Assembly (NCBI GenBank): GCA_023055505.1
Contig: JALIRH010000002.1
Coordinates: 15,771,244-15,835,243, forward strand
Length of the DNA: 64,000 nucleotides
From: Callipepla californica brunnescens
Taxonomy: Eukaryota > Chordata > Aves > Galliformes > Odontophoridae
Reading direction: 5' to 3'
Numbering within the stretch: the first letter of the stretch is position 1; each line of letters begins with the position of its first letter. A program made the translations under genes and the position numbers. The notes below the pieces were generated by a model. It did not search any database. It was not told the DNA's origin and worked only from the letters and a program-made list of their open reading frames with translations. Positions 1-12,251 of this stretch are shown here, in pieces.

Positions 1-210
1 TCTAGCTTCCAGTTGAGTGCCCCTGCATGCATTTAGCTGCAGTGAGGTAACTCCAGTTTGTACAGAGACAGAGCTGTGAATAGCTGTAACTGCAATAATA
101 TTGTATAATATATATAATATTGTATAATATATAATACTTTATAATATATATAGTGATACAATTGTATCTACAGTTACAGTATTTAAGAGCTTCTTTAGCT
201 GCCATTTGGC
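1..210. repeat. AT-rich simple sequence (TATAATATATA type)
   Basis: From about 93 to 153 the sequence is an imperfect TATAATATATA low-complexity run. No gene is seen in the rest. Confidence 0.7.
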
Positions 211-415
211 CACAGAATGGCTTGGGTTGGAAGAGACCTTAAAGATTGTTTAGCTAACAGTTCCCTCTCCTGCCATGGGCAAGTTTGCTTCTCATCAGAT
301 CAGGCTGCCCAGAGCTCCATCCAATCCGGCCTTGAATGGCTCCAGGGATGGAGTATGCACAGCTTCTCTGGTTAGCCTGTTGCAGGTTGCAAGTCTCCCT
401 TCTATTTATAAAAAA
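211..415 (-). mobile_element. CR1 LINE fragment (3' end at 211)
   Basis: The plus strand shows the reverse complement of a CR1 3' end: cttgggttggaagagacctt followed by a region like the usual CR1 3' tail (catgggcaagtttgc, cttgaatggctccagggatgg). 5'-truncated, as most CR1 copies are. Confidence 0.8.
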
Positions 416-3050
416 TGAAACAAAATGTACTTTACTTTGATAGTAAGGAAGAGAAATGTTTAAACTTTGTATACACTGGAATAGATCCATTGTAATGAAG
501 GACAGTCTCAGCCTGTGATAACAGGGATTTTTCTTCATGAAAATACTGTTTGTGCCTTCTGCCAGATTTAACTGAGCCTTTTGAAGAACTATTCTAGAGC
601 TGAGGAAAGAGTTCAGTTGAAAAAAAATCCTAAAAAGACTTAAAATAATAATTAATCCTCCTTTTTCTTGTTTTAAAATAATTCAATGCAGAATAAAATA
701 CCTATGCTCATAGATCAGAAGCTTCAAAACTCAGGTTCTTACCTGAGCACCTATGTGCTAAGCCTACATGGATGTTGAAAGTCATGAGCTCCCAAAATCT
801 GACTAAAATGAATATGAGCTTTAGAAAAACTTTTCTGTCTTGATTTAATTTGTGTGGGGACCTCTAGATCCCAGTTCTGCTGGTGGTGGTGAAACAGCGA
901 CTGGTTATGAATATGACTGTGTAACTGCATAGATATAGGCTAGAGGAGACAGCAATTAAATTAAGGAAATTAGGAATTGAAATAGTTTTCTTCTTTATTT
1001 CATGGCAGTGAAAAAGCATTTTAAGTCACCTTTATCATGTCAACAGGTAGAAACTAGACATACATAATATTCTTTCTGATCTTTACTCAGCAGAGGGAGA
1101 ACAGATCTCTTTCCACTCAGTGGCTGTTTGCTGAAATACCCTCTTGCGAAAAATATGTCAACAGGTGTTTTGAAATCTAATCTGAACTAATCTGAACTAC
1201 TCAGGTGTTAGAAGTCTGATACAGGATTTGGGCAGAAATTTATCTCTGAATAAAATGCATGTGAAGAACTTAAGAAACGGGTTAACTAGATGAGAGAATA
1301 TTTCGAACTTGGTTAGCAAGAAGATAATACAGTTGTCAACTCCTACTGACATTTCTGTTTTAGACTCCTAGGATTTGATATTCTACCAAATTACACCTGT
1401 AATAGGACTAATAAATTCTGCCTGTGTTTAACTAAAAAACACAGAAACACAGATCTGTAGGGGTTGGAAGGGACCTCTAGAGATCAATGAGTCCAACCCC
1501 AAAAAGCAACATTTCTCCTCATGGAAACTTCATCCTTAGGATTCATTAAAAGGTTGATCCTAAGAAGTGCTAGAAAATAACATTTAAGGTACTGCTAATC
1601 TTTTCCAGACAAGAGGAGCTGAGAAGTGAAAGACTTTTGTACAAGTCAGTGAACTGCTCTGCACTTAAAATTTTTGGGGATACCTCTGTGCAGTGGAGAG
1701 TGTGCATGTAATCTCCTTTTCATTTTTTAGCTGAAAGAAACAGAACTACTGCTGGCAGCTCCAGGAACCACTCCTGAAGTTTCAGTTCTGAACTTCCAGA
1801 AAGTCTGAGTAACTCTGAACGAAACCAGCATGATATACTAGATATGTAGTGCTCTAGAAAGCACTGAAAAATGAAGTGGTTAAGCAGATGTGATTTGGCA
1901 TACAGCAGATCTTTTTCTTCTTTTTTTATTTGGAATTTATTTGGCTTCCGCTTTTATCTATTGCCTTATGTCTGTGAGATTAAAGCACCCTTTCTTTTGT
2001 ATTTTTCCCCTCAGGAGGTTCTGGTACACCACAACATTATCTTTTTTTTTTTTTCTCCAATGAATAATGTTGGGAGATTTTAAAGGTTCAACTACTAGAG
2101 CATACTTACAGTAATTCCTTTTTACAGTACACCTGTTCTTTTCTATAGCCTTTCAGAAATGAGAATCATATGTTATCAACAGCATTCTCATCCATATAGC
2201 ATACAAAGAAAATATCAATGTTATGTCCATCTTCACTCAAATAAATAGAAAGATCACATGGATACAGATGATGGGTTTTTCACTATGATTTTCAGTATCA
2301 TTACTTTTCAAGGCATTAAGTGTTACCCTCTGCAGCTAGATGTAAGAACTCTGAGCTGAATTTGTATGCAGAGGCTTGAACAGAGCCAGCTGACAGAACG
2401 GAACAGGACAGGGTGCTCTGCCCTCATCATTGCTCAGTGGCTGACATGCCAACTTTTATCAGAAGCAGCTTGATACTTCACTAGATCAATGATTGAAAGA
2501 ATGGTTAACCTCTCTCCTAGTAACTCAAACAGAAATCATCAGGGAGTTCTTAGAGGGATGTTTTTTTAATGATCAATTAGTAAACCATTTGATTAGTTTA
2601 AAGGTAAATGCAAAGAACATTTTGAGAATAATATTGTTCAGATGGAAAGCATCACAGGAAATATGAAATAGACTCAAGTGAGAGCAGATCCTCTCTCATT
2701 CTAGGCAGACTGCTGGTTTACCTATTCATTACGCTAATGTAGTGAAGCATAATTATTTATGAGGAAAGGAATTCAAGTTTTCCTAATTTTGGGCTCCAGT
2801 CACTACAAGTTTGGCTCTGCAGCCACAGCTGTTTCTTTCAAAAATGAATTGCTGAGAAAAACAGGCCGAGTAGTACAATTCTGATTTCAACTGCAAAGAA
2901 AGTCATGAGGTAGGAGGATTGGATTTTTTTGATTGCTCTAGTGAAAACTCAAATACTAAATAAGTCTGTTTCAGTCCCCTCAGGGCCTGACTAAAGGAGA
3001 GGATAAAAAAACTTTTCTCTATTGGTCTTCCATTGACATAAGGAGGACAA
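416..3050. other. Non-coding, AT-rich intergenic stretch
   Basis: No supported gene. It holds a short CR1 piece (1438-1502) and a T-tract near 2040-2055. Mammalian synteny would place PKHD1L1 on this side of ENY2, on the minus strand, but no exon of it was recognised. Confidence 0.6.
1438..1502 (-). mobile_element. CR1 LINE 3' end fragment
   Basis: The core ggggttggaagggacctcta plus gatcaatgagtccaacccc is the typical reverse complement of the CR1 3' terminus. Only about 65 bp remain. Confidence 0.8.
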
Positions 3051-4022
3051 CTCACAGAATCACAGAATTGTGGGGGTTGGAAGAGACCTGTAGAGATCAC
3101 CTAGTCCAAACCTCCTGTAAAGCAGGCTCCCTAGCCCAGGTTGCACAGGTAGGTGTCCAGGCAGGTCTTGAATGTCTCCAGGGAGGGATACTCCATCACC
3201 TCTCTGTGCAGCCTGTGCCAGTGCTCTGTCTCCCTCATCTGGGTCCTTTCTGCCCAGCTTTCCAGCCTGTCCAGATCTCACTGAATGGCAGCACAGCCTT
3301 CTGGTGTGTCAGCCATCCCTCCCAGCTTCAAATCATCAGCAAACTTGCTGAGGGTGGACACTATCCTTTCATCAGGGTCACTGATGAAGATACTGAGCAA
3401 GATCAGACCCAGCACCAACCCCTTAGGAACACCACTAGTCACAGGCCTCCAACTGGACTCTGCCCGACTGATTACAGCCCTCTGAGCTCAGCCCATCAGC
3501 CAGTTCTCAACCCACCTCACCATCCTCTCATCTATTCCATATTTCCTCAGCTTTGTTATAAGGATGCTGTGGGAGACAGTGTCAAATGCCTTGCTGAAGT
3601 CAAGGTAGACTACATCCAGTGCTCTTCCTCCATCTACCCAGCCAGTAATGACATCATACAAGGCCACCAGGATGGCTGAGCACAACCTTCCCCTGGTGAG
3701 CCCATGCTGACTACTCCTGAAAACTCTCATCCAACCGCTTGGAGATGGCATTCAGAACAAACTGTTCTATCACCTTTCCAGGATCGGAGGTGAGGCTGAC
3801 TGGCCTGTAGTTACCTGGGTCCTCCTTCTTGCCTTTTTTGAAGACCAGAGTAACATTGGCTATCCTCCAGTCTTCAGGGACCTCTCCTCCTATTCTCCAT
3901 GACCTCTTGAAGATGATAGAGAGCAGTTCAGTAATCACCTCTGCCAACTCCCTCAGCACACGTGGATGCTTATTATCCTTTATCTCCTTTGCCAGATCCA
4001 ATTCCAGGTTCCTCCTCCTGAA
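3051..4022 (-). mobile_element. CR1 LINE, about 1 kb, with reverse transcriptase remnants
   Basis: The longest CR1 copy in the window, oriented on the minus strand with its 3' end at about 3051 (tcacagaatcacagaattg). Minus-strand frames show RT motifs in order: ANVTLVFKKGKKEDPGNYRP (about 3830), VVYLDFSKAFDTVSH (about 3590-3620) and a FADD box (ADDLKLG) near 3330-3350. Frames are broken between blocks, so this is a dead, 5'-truncated copy. The 203-codon plus-strand reading frame over it is an antisense artefact. Confidence 0.93.
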
Positions 4023-4363
4023 CAGGGGATTTCAGTTTACTGTCACATAGAACAGCCAGGGATATACTAATTTACTCTGGTTGTTATCTGACCCATTATT
4101 TCAATGCCAATATGCAAACTGATTTTGTTTCTTGCAGACAAGTCTGCAAGAAGACTAAACTGACTCTGCTGGTGGAGTTATTTATATGGCTGTCAGCTAG
4201 AAGAGCTTTCAGCTAGAAACCTGCAGCTGAAATAATTTCCATCAATCTTAAAGTGACACATTCTTAGCTATCTATTTCTGGGTGCTGTCTACCAGAAACA
4301 TTTTCTAAGGAGCTGATATACTTCATGACATTAGACATAATGAAATTCTGGGGGAAAAATTTT

Positions 4364-4445
4364 CTAGAGTCATAGCACAGAGTTGGAAGGGACCCATGAG
4401 GATCATTGAGTTCAACTCCTGTCCTCACACAGGACTACCCAAAAA
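4364..4445 (-). mobile_element. CR1 LINE 3' end fragment
   Basis: agagttggaagggacccatg and gttcaactcctgtcctcaca match a diverged CR1 3' end in reverse complement. Confidence 0.75.
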
Positions 4446-6699
4446 TCTGACTGTAAGTTAACACACCTGTCTGTCTATGTTGTAGGTATGGAGCCTTTAG
4501 CAGTGCAGATTATCTGCAGTACATCTGGAGCGTGCCAAAAATTTATCCAAAATCCACAAGAAAAATAACAGGTCAATGTTTTTCTGGCTGTGTCTTGAAT
4601 ATTACCAATTGCTTTCAATCTTCAGCCAAATGACTAGAAACAGACTGTGCAGACAACAGTTTGCAAAACAAAGCCACCTCTGTGCATCTGAGAATGAAAC
4701 CAACAGGTAATCAAAAATATGATGTCACTAAGGGGAGTAATTTATTTCTCAAGAAACCTCTGGCAATAACAATGCAAACCTAACCTCATTCTTAGAAATT
4801 TATCAAGATATCTCAGCAATCCGCTCCAGTATTCTTTGGATCTGTATAGGTAGTTGATTATGCTTTTAACCTAGTTAGTGTCCAGAGATTGCACTGATCT
4901 GATGAACAGACCTCACTGCAGAATGTGCTGCTCTCAGTTTTGACATCAGGCACAGCCTGTGCCATGCAGACAAGCTGCTGATGTGTGACTGGTCAGCAGG
5001 AATCCTCTCTTTCTCTGAATGCTCTTGCATTCCAAGCCAGCCTGGGCAAGACATTACAACTTATTTTTGGAAGCATGTGAAATAATGATTTGTTCAACCT
5101 TCAAGTTCAGATTGGTCAGCACAATTTTGTGAAAATTCACTTGTTCAGTCCTTACTGTGTGCCAAGAATGAACTGCCTATAAAAAAGAACAACACAGCAC
5201 TTACAGCAACTTACTAATGTAGTGAACTGTCATTTTCTAGATGAAATCTCCAATGTTTAATTGGACAGCAAGCCTTATATAGTATGATATATGAGCACAT
5301 GAAATCCAGCTCTCTTATTCTGCTGGAGATGTCAAATGAAGGAAATCAGTGGATGCTTTGGAGCAAGTTTTAGGTACAGTGCAGCCATTCAAGAAAAGAC
5401 TTCTAAAGGCATGTGGAAAATATTGAGGAATGTCAGGAAAAACCTCTAATAACAAAAGAGAAGGGATGTAGAATGTGTTTTACAGCTTTGCCATACATTA
5501 AATAGACACTCAAGCAGCATGTATTATGCTGGATTATGTGAAGAAACATTATGTATTCTATCAGTTACCATTGGGTGAATGAAACCTATAATGAAGAGCT
5601 TAGAATAAATACTCAGATTTTAAAATCAGGCAGAATGTACTCGTTGTACTTATTGCACTCATTGCAAATAATCATTTTGCAAAATAAGTGTTTGGACCTT
5701 TAAGTGGAAGAAAGAATTTTCTTCTTTTTAGTATCCACCATTATTCAGCAGTGTAGAGACAGCAAGTTAAGTGTGCTTTAACTGGCATGGTTCATAGCAG
5801 TACCAGCCAGGGCCTAAAAAGTTGCAGCTGTGTTAAACAGCAGGCACCGGCCTTGGCTCATGCCGAGTTCCAGTCCCAGCAAGAACTCAGCCTCGTATAG
5901 TGTACTATAACAGGCAGATCCATCACACCCCGCTGCTCAGGTAATTTCACACGCTTGCACCCTGGCATTGATCAGCACTCCTCTGCTGTTCCATCACAGC
6001 CGTTTACCACCAACTGGACTGGTTCAGCTGCAGCCCCAGCTGTCTGGCTTCAAACACTCAGCGCGTGAAACAAAAGCCCAGCTCTGTCACAGAGCGTATT
6101 TTCTCGTGGAGAAGCGGCTGAACAAGGCTGTGGCTGCCACCTCCCGGTCTCCTCGGGTAACCACTCCGGGCAGCCGCCCTGCAGAGCTGGCTCAAGTGCT
6201 AAAATTTATAATCTTGAGACTTGTGTTGCTTTATTACTGTATCATACAGATTTGAAAACATCCCAAATGTCCACGATTAAAAATTACCAATAATAATGGC
6301 TAAGCTAGAACACAGTATCAGGATAATGACTTTCTTTGATTGAAGTAAGGGGAAGAAGGAGAATTAATGAGATACAACTGCCTTTGTTTGAATCATTAAA
6401 CCGCTTATGAGTTACTGAGTATTTGCAACACAAGACAGAGACTTTGAACCACTCTCCAACCATGCAGGACTACAGAAGACAGTCTTAATTTCTTCATGCT
6501 ACCCAGATACTTAGGAAAAATTAGCAAGAATATGCTCAATAGCATGTCATATCTGATTTTCCAGACTTCTTTCCTCCTCTGCATTACTGGCTAACATACT
6601 CGTTAAAAAAAAATCTGAACTTTGCACAACTATATAAAACTTGACTACTAAAAGTTGAAAATTTTAGCAGGTGTCACCCTATTACACTGAATTGATAAA
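4446..6699. other. Non-coding intergenic stretch with one GC-rich block
   Basis: No supported gene. The part from about 5830 to 6200 is clearly richer in G+C and CpG than its surroundings and has a minus-strand TATAAA at 6205-6210; see findings. Otherwise nothing was recognised. Confidence 0.5.
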
Positions 6700-6897
6700 G
6701 AGCCACAGAAACACAAGTCCACAGAGTTTTTTATTAAAATAACACCAAGAAATTAATGCAGTGCAACAAAATTTCAACTCATCTTACAAAAAAAGGAAAA
6801 TAAAAATCAATCCTTAAGCATGGAAACTGCATTCCAATCCTGACACGACTGACATGATGCGGAAACAGAAATGCTGTATCCAAGACAACCACTGAAG
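6700..6897 (-). other. ENY2: ENY2 3' UTR
   Basis: Follows the TAA at 6898. The only canonical AATAAA seen on the minus strand close by is at 6730-6735, which predicts cleavage near 6700-6715 and a short 3' UTR of about 190 nt. The exact end is inferred. Confidence 0.6.
6730..6735 (-). terminator. ENY2 polyadenylation signal AATAAA
   Basis: TTTATT on the plus strand reads AATAAA on the minus strand, about 163 nt past the ENY2 stop codon. No other canonical signal lies nearer. Confidence 0.6.
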
Positions 6898-6974
6898 TTA
6901 AAGATTGGCATGCTGGGCAAGGAACGTTCTTATTCTTTGTAAGAGTTCTTTCTTCACACTGTCTGGTACCAAGG
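6898..6974 (-). CDS. ENY2: ENY2 coding exon 4 (terminal)
   Basis: Acceptor tatttttcag. It encodes [20 protein letters not shown] then HANL and TAA. The C-terminal helix matches the family; the usual mammalian ending HASL is HANL here. Confidence 0.97.
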
Positions 6975-9900
6975 CTGAAAAATACAAGAAAGCGAGAAGT
7001 AAAAAAAGACAAAAGGGAAAACATGATTATATCAGCCAGGTTCCTCTTGGCCACTGTCAAGGAAATTGGAATAATTGTTTCCCTAAGACTTCTCAACAGT
7101 AAATGGGATATAATGACCAGAAACTGGTTTGATAATTCTGGGTACTTCTTTCTTTCACAGATGTAAGAGCAATGACCTCAGCCATGACATAAGAGTGAGG
7201 ATCTTCAGTAAGTCATTTTGAAGGCCTATTCTTTATTTAAGACTGAATGAAGTTTCTCTACTAACACCAACACTTATTTAAGAGTTCAAGAACTGTATAA
7301 AGAATACAGCATTTTAAGATTTTATATGTTCTGCATTTATATGCTCTGTCCTTTGTTCTTGCTACTTCCCTTTATGCTATTACCATTAATCCAGAAATTC
7401 CACTTAAAAGAGAACAGGAATTTTGAAACATCTCTGCCTCATACCCGAAGTTTTCTTGGGAGCATTAAATAATCATAAAGATGAATACAGACTAAATAAC
7501 AACCTGCAGTAGTCTACACACACAGCTTATTACAAATGCTGAACGCTGTTACATAACATACTTTTACATATTTAATTCATAGTCAATATTCTGATATTAA
7601 CATTTTTCCTTGTATCCAACATAGGCAGTTTCATAGTACTGCTTTCAAAATATTCTTGCAATACATGTAGGCATATTTATTAATGTATTATGATGTCTGT
7701 TTTTGTGTTTTCTTACCTCTACCTTTGGGAGTGATCTCTGCCACCAAATCATCAACAGTAACATGCTCTAATCCTTTTTCTTTAATGACATCTGGGGAAG
7801 ACAAAACACAGATAATTCAAGTCTTAACTCATTAATTAGAAGACAAAACTTGTGTCAATGATGAAGACACAAAACACGCACTCATGGGTCATCAGGAAAG
7901 CCTATAGCTCTTGACTTAGATTAGGTTATTAAATCTCCTTCTACTGCATTGAACAGCGGATTTAATCTCCAATTCATAATACAGGCTTAAGAATGGAAAT
8001 TTACCGTTACTGATATATTTCAGTCAGCTCACAGCTTAAAATCAAATGTCAGGAAGTGCAAGCTTATCTGAACATTACCAATTGTGTGTATTAATAGAAC
8101 ATCTAGTTTGCAAGCTGGCCTGATCATCTCACTGCTACATAAACAATGTTTCTAAGAGAAGGAGATGGAATTGAAAAAAGATATACACTTTACAGAAGCA
8201 GTAATTATTTACAATGACTCCTAAGTATTTTAAGCAATATATTTCTATACACTTCAGCAAAGTTTAAAAGCAATTCTGAAAGAAAAGTACAAATCTGCAT
8301 CAAAACAAAAGCCATGCTTATGCCATCCTATATGTTTAATACATACTAGTATTTAAATAAATTGTTCACTTACACTGCACAGAAGGCTACTAAAAAAAAG
8401 TGAAAAAAATCACTGCTGAGATGTCACAATTCAAATGCATAAACCTAAAATAAATCTTGTTTAAAGCAAATTTTAACTGTTTATCAGTACATTGAACTAA
8501 TGAGTCCTAGTTGCCAAGGTACCAAATATATTTTCTCATCTGACATTCTGTGAACCATTTGTCAATTATTTTTCTTGGTTGAATTCCTGCAGAAATTTGT
8601 CTTGGATTGCTCAATTACTGTCCACTGTTCACAATGGCAAGAGGCTGTGGATGCTGCCTCTCAGGAAGTGCCCAAGATCAGGTTGGATGGGGCTTTGAGC
8701 AACCTGATCTAGTGAAAGTTAGCCTGCTTGTGGCTGGGGAGTTGAAACTACATGACCTTTAAAGGTCCCTTCCAACCCAAACCATTCTATGGTTCTATGG
8801 CCTAGATTAAACATCAGAAAAAAAACACCAAAGGAAAAAAATACCACCAACCAACACTCTGACCTTTCTATTGGAGGTTATTACGCTCTTTCTAGAGATA
8901 ACTGAACTTTTATTTGCCTTTTCAGCAGATTCAGTTACAGTTCAAAGTACTACCATTAACCCAGCAACTTTAGCTTAGAAAGCATATAATTGAGAAGGCA
9001 GACAAACATTCCCTTCGTTATCTGTACTACTGAAATGGGTAATCTCTGGCAGTGGCATCAGGCAGAAAACTGTAAGCATTAATCATTTCAGCCTTCTTTG
9101 CAAATCCACCTATGAAACCAACTTAACAAACACAACCCTGTAAATATTTGGTTGATAGACCAAATCAGAATTAAAGCAAAAGCTCAAAGAATATGTTATT
9201 TGCATATGTTATTTTTGTAATACTCCTGGAGTCTTAAATATTTATAAACAGAACAGTCTGTAAACTTGTAAGACAGTAAATCGCAGTAATGAAAAACAGT
9301 TAACTAAAAACTAAAAATTTAGGTGCTTAGTGGTTCATCAGCTTGTTTTCCCCCATTTAGGAAGATCATCTTATTTTCATAATTGCTCAGTAGTAGTACA
9401 GATGTACTTTTTTCTCTCCTGTACACAGGTGACACAGTTCTCATATTTTTCTCAGTTGTGTATCACTGTATTTTCTCTATTTTCCTATCTTCTGTTTTTA
9501 TCCACCTATAGCATGAAATTCACCTCTCTCTAAACAAAAAGCTGTAAAGTCATGAATACTTAGGGTACCAATTCCAATGCTTTTATCAAGAGCTTACTGA
9601 GTTTCAGATCAGAAGAAAACTTTAAGATTTTTTTCCAAAGATGGCAAGATGCTTTCTTGCGCATGAAACAAGCTACAGGAATAGTTTCCTATTCCCTAAA
9701 TATCACTTAAATTGACTGTTAGTGTAGTAAAACCTAAATCCAGAGCCTTTATTTGGCTACAGCTTTGGTTGCCCTCAAAGGATGCTAGTTATTTGAGCAC
9801 CATTACCTTTGCAATGTGCCTTCAACTGATCCTTCCAGCCGCATTCAATTAACTTGGCTCTCAGCAAATCTTTAAGGCTGTTAAAGCAATAAACAGGCTT

Positions 9901-11932
9901 GTTAGAAACACCAAACAAGCTGAAATATGCTTCAGTATGAAAGTTAAGCTTACAATTACTACCCATAGCAGAATTTCCAGGATAGCAGCAGAAATAGCTG
10001 AACTGCATGCAACAACTACTGATTTCAGGTTACCACGTATGGACCGTGAGGAGTTAGTTCAGAAGCTAATTTGGTCCTTCTTTAGGCAGCACTGACACTG
10101 CAGGCACAGAGAAAAGGGAGAAGCCTACAAATCACTTGAACATTCATCCCTGGAGGTTTTCAAGGAGCACATACGTGTGGCACTTGGGAACACTATTTAG
10201 TGAGCAGGATGGTGAGCTGATGGTTAGACTAGATGACCTTAGTAGTCTTTTCCAACCTTTATGATTGTATGAACTAAGTCGACTTAGCGGCAAATGCCAA
10301 CTTGCCAAGTCAAAATATTTTATTTGAAACCAGAGCTCCAAAAATCTTTCCTCCTCTCCTTCCTGAAAGAAGAATTTGGTACTGCTTATGTTGTCCACTG
10401 TCTCCCCAGTTTTGTTTTATTTTGTGTTGATCTTGGAGCAGCAAAGAAAGAAAAGCAGCATTTCCATTTTTTGTAAGAAAAGAAGTGGTTTGATATTTCA
10501 GTCTCAAATTGGAAATGAGAAATCTGATTGATTAATGAATAGAACTCTAGTTGTTAAAACAATAAAAGATATTATTTCCTGCTGCACTTCTTCCTAAAAA
10601 TTGTAACCATAAGAAATAAGGATTTAGGCAATACATGGAAAAGATGCACAACTACCCACTGCGATGACAGATGTCCACCATATACTAAAAGAGAATACTG
10701 AATGCAAATTAGAGAAGAAAAAAATAGTACTGAAAAACAGAAGAAAGGCAAATGAAAGTAATATGTTCACTTTTTCTCCTATGAGCTAGTAAGCTAGCTT
10801 ATCTCGTACCATCCTGAATTACTCGAGCAAAATTCTGCTTTTAGGAATAGATGAAGTGCAGAAAGATGCTGCACTGGGTACGTGTACGTTCTGTGAATTA
10901 TGTAGAGGGAAGAAAAACTGTCGAGGAACAGCAGAGAAACAACACAGGTGAACTTCGCTGCTTCCGGGTATTTCTTAAGAAATCAGAGTGCTTTGTCTCT
11001 GATCAAGCTCGTCTGTAATACAGCTTTTAACATCCTGCCAAAACTCTACAGTTAATTAGGCCCCAGCAGCATCTCAAGCAATGGCATGCTGTGCTGAAGC
11101 TCCGTGCAGTGTCTGTCCAAGGGGGTGGCTGCAGCCAGCACACTGCATCGGTCTACAAAAGGTTACAGCAGGTACAGGGATATGCCATGGCCTAGGAAGA
11201 AAGCTGCTTCTTACACAGGCATAGAACAAAGAAGGAAACACAGCTTTTGGTACAGTTTTACAGCTACACTTAAAGGAGGAGAACTGGAAAGTTAAAAGCA
11301 GGGAAACATTATCTGAATTCAGTGCAAGTACACTGAGGAGACATCAAAAGGCTGAAAACTATCTGCTGCACCACACTCTGTTCTTCACTTGTTTGTCTTC
11401 ATTGGGGACCTACAGTGTTTTGCACAGCACCATTTCATGCAATCCCCTGCATTTTTCATTCCCAGATGAGGGGAGCCACGGAAACATGGAAAAGAACTTT
11501 AAGAACAGAAATGAATGGGCAGTCTCATCCTCCTTACCAGGAAACAACACAATTTAACTGCAAAAAGGAAGGAAGGAAAGGAAGAAAGAAAGAAGCAATT
11601 TGTGTAGAAGTCAAGAGTTCTACAACACAACATTCTGGATGGGAAAAGCTTTAGAGTTTCAGGCCAACCACCCCCTGTCAGATTTATCAGATTTTCTCCC
11701 TTAAAGGGTAACACTGGAATAAAACTCTTCAGATGATAACACTTCGATGAAGTTTTATATAATATAGAATATCTTGGCAATCAGACATTTGAGGAATCTG
11801 GAGTTAGACTGACCCATCGTACAGCTCTGCTGGTGCTGAAGGCCTGCTACCAGCACCGACTCACCGCTCTCGCTCTCCCGTTTCTATCAGCTTCTGGTTA
11901 ATGGTGGCTCTCATCTGGGCATCTTTGTTCAT
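6898..11932 (-). CDS. ENY2: ENY2, SAGA DUB module / TREX-2 subunit (4 coding exons)
   Basis: Coding exons on the minus strand are 11932-11865, 9877-9807, 7791-7717 and 6974-6898 (68, 71, 75 and 77 nt), giving 96 residues and a TAA stop. The protein begins [14 protein letters not shown] and ends [10 protein letters not shown]. It contains the core [20 protein letters not shown] and the stretch [15 protein letters not shown], all recognisable as ENY2. All four exons join in frame at GT-AG introns. Known family role: a small helical protein that wraps the ATXN7L3 zinc-finger region in the SAGA H2B deubiquitinase module, and also part of TREX-2 with GANP at nuclear pores, coupling transcription to mRNA export. 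The mammalian form often has five extra N-terminal residues; no matching upstream ATG was found in the same exon here, so the 96-aa start is used. It is divergent from NUDCD1, with start codons about 355 bp apart. Identification is very secure. Confidence 0.97.
6975..7716. other. ENY2 intron 3
   Basis: AT-rich intron between exons 4 and 3 of the minus-strand gene; no repeat family or other feature was recognised. Confidence 0.8.
7717..7791 (-). CDS. ENY2: ENY2 coding exon 3
   Basis: A 75-nt exon with acceptor cttccccag and donor gtaaga. It encodes [20 protein letters not shown] followed by PKGR. The reading frame enters in phase 1 and leaves in phase 1, matching both neighbours. Confidence 0.97.
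8632..8800 (+). mobile_element. CR1 LINE fragment in ENY2 intron 2
   Basis: Plus-strand CR1 3' region: gaagtgcccaagatcaggtt, ggatggggctttgagcaacc, cttccaacccaaaccattc, ending in the ATTCTATGGTTCTATGG tail repeats. Antisense to ENY2. Confidence 0.92.
9807..9877 (-). CDS. ENY2: ENY2 coding exon 2
   Basis: A 71-nt exon with acceptor ttgctttaacag and donor gtaatg. It encodes [23 protein letters not shown], the helix that carries the most conserved part of the family. Mammals have Glu where this copy has Asp after the first Lys, a conservative change. Confidence 0.97.
9878..11864. other. ENY2 intron 1
   Basis: Contains the CR1 piece at 10139-10272 and a purine-rich run near 11560-11600. No exon or RNA gene was recognised. 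Confidence 0.75.
10139..10272 (+). mobile_element. CR1 LINE fragment in ENY2 intron 1
   Basis: catccctggaggttttcaag, then ggttagactagatgacctta and ttttccaacctttatgattg, typical of a CR1 3' end in plus orientation, moderately diverged. Confidence 0.85.
11865..11932 (-). CDS. ENY2: ENY2 coding exon 1
   Basis: Encodes residues 1-22 plus two bases of Arg23 ([10 protein letters not shown]... ending ERER). The exon ends at a good donor, gtgagt, on the minus strand. The region 5' of the ATG is CpG-rich shared promoter and 5' UTR; the transcription start is not resolved. Confidence 0.96.
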
Positions 11933-12232
11933 TTTGCAAAGCTCAGTTTTCCACCAACCCGCGCGCAGCAGAAAACCGAGGCGAGCGGCAGCAAGAGCAC
12001 AAAAGAAAAGGACGCGGCGCGCAGCGGCGCACGCTGTGCAGCACGGACGGAAACAACGGCGGCGCCACGAGCGGGCCGAGCTGCGCTCTCACGCCGCGTC
12101 CCGGCAGCAGGAGGCGGCGTCAGCCCCGCGCGCACCACCCGCTCCCGCCTTCGAGCGCGGGCGCCGCCGGGAAATGCAGTGTCCGCCCGGCACGGCCTGC
12201 GGCTCCGGGCTCGTGGCGCCGTTCAGCTCCGA

Positions 12233-12251
12233 ACTACGGCTCCCAGCGTGC
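12233..12251 (+). promoter_or_regulatory. ZNF143/THAP11-like motif
   Basis: ACTACGGCTCCCAGCGTGC closely follows the known ZNF143 (Staf) consensus ACTACAATTCCCAGAATGC. It lies 37 bp upstream of the NUDCD1 ATG in a CpG island. Such sites are common at bidirectional housekeeping promoters and often sit at the start site. Binding is inferred from the match. Confidence 0.6.

Noticed and set aside
3068..3679. 203-codon plus-strand reading frame
   Set aside because: It is the antisense strand of a CR1 LINE; the true coding sense is minus and broken.
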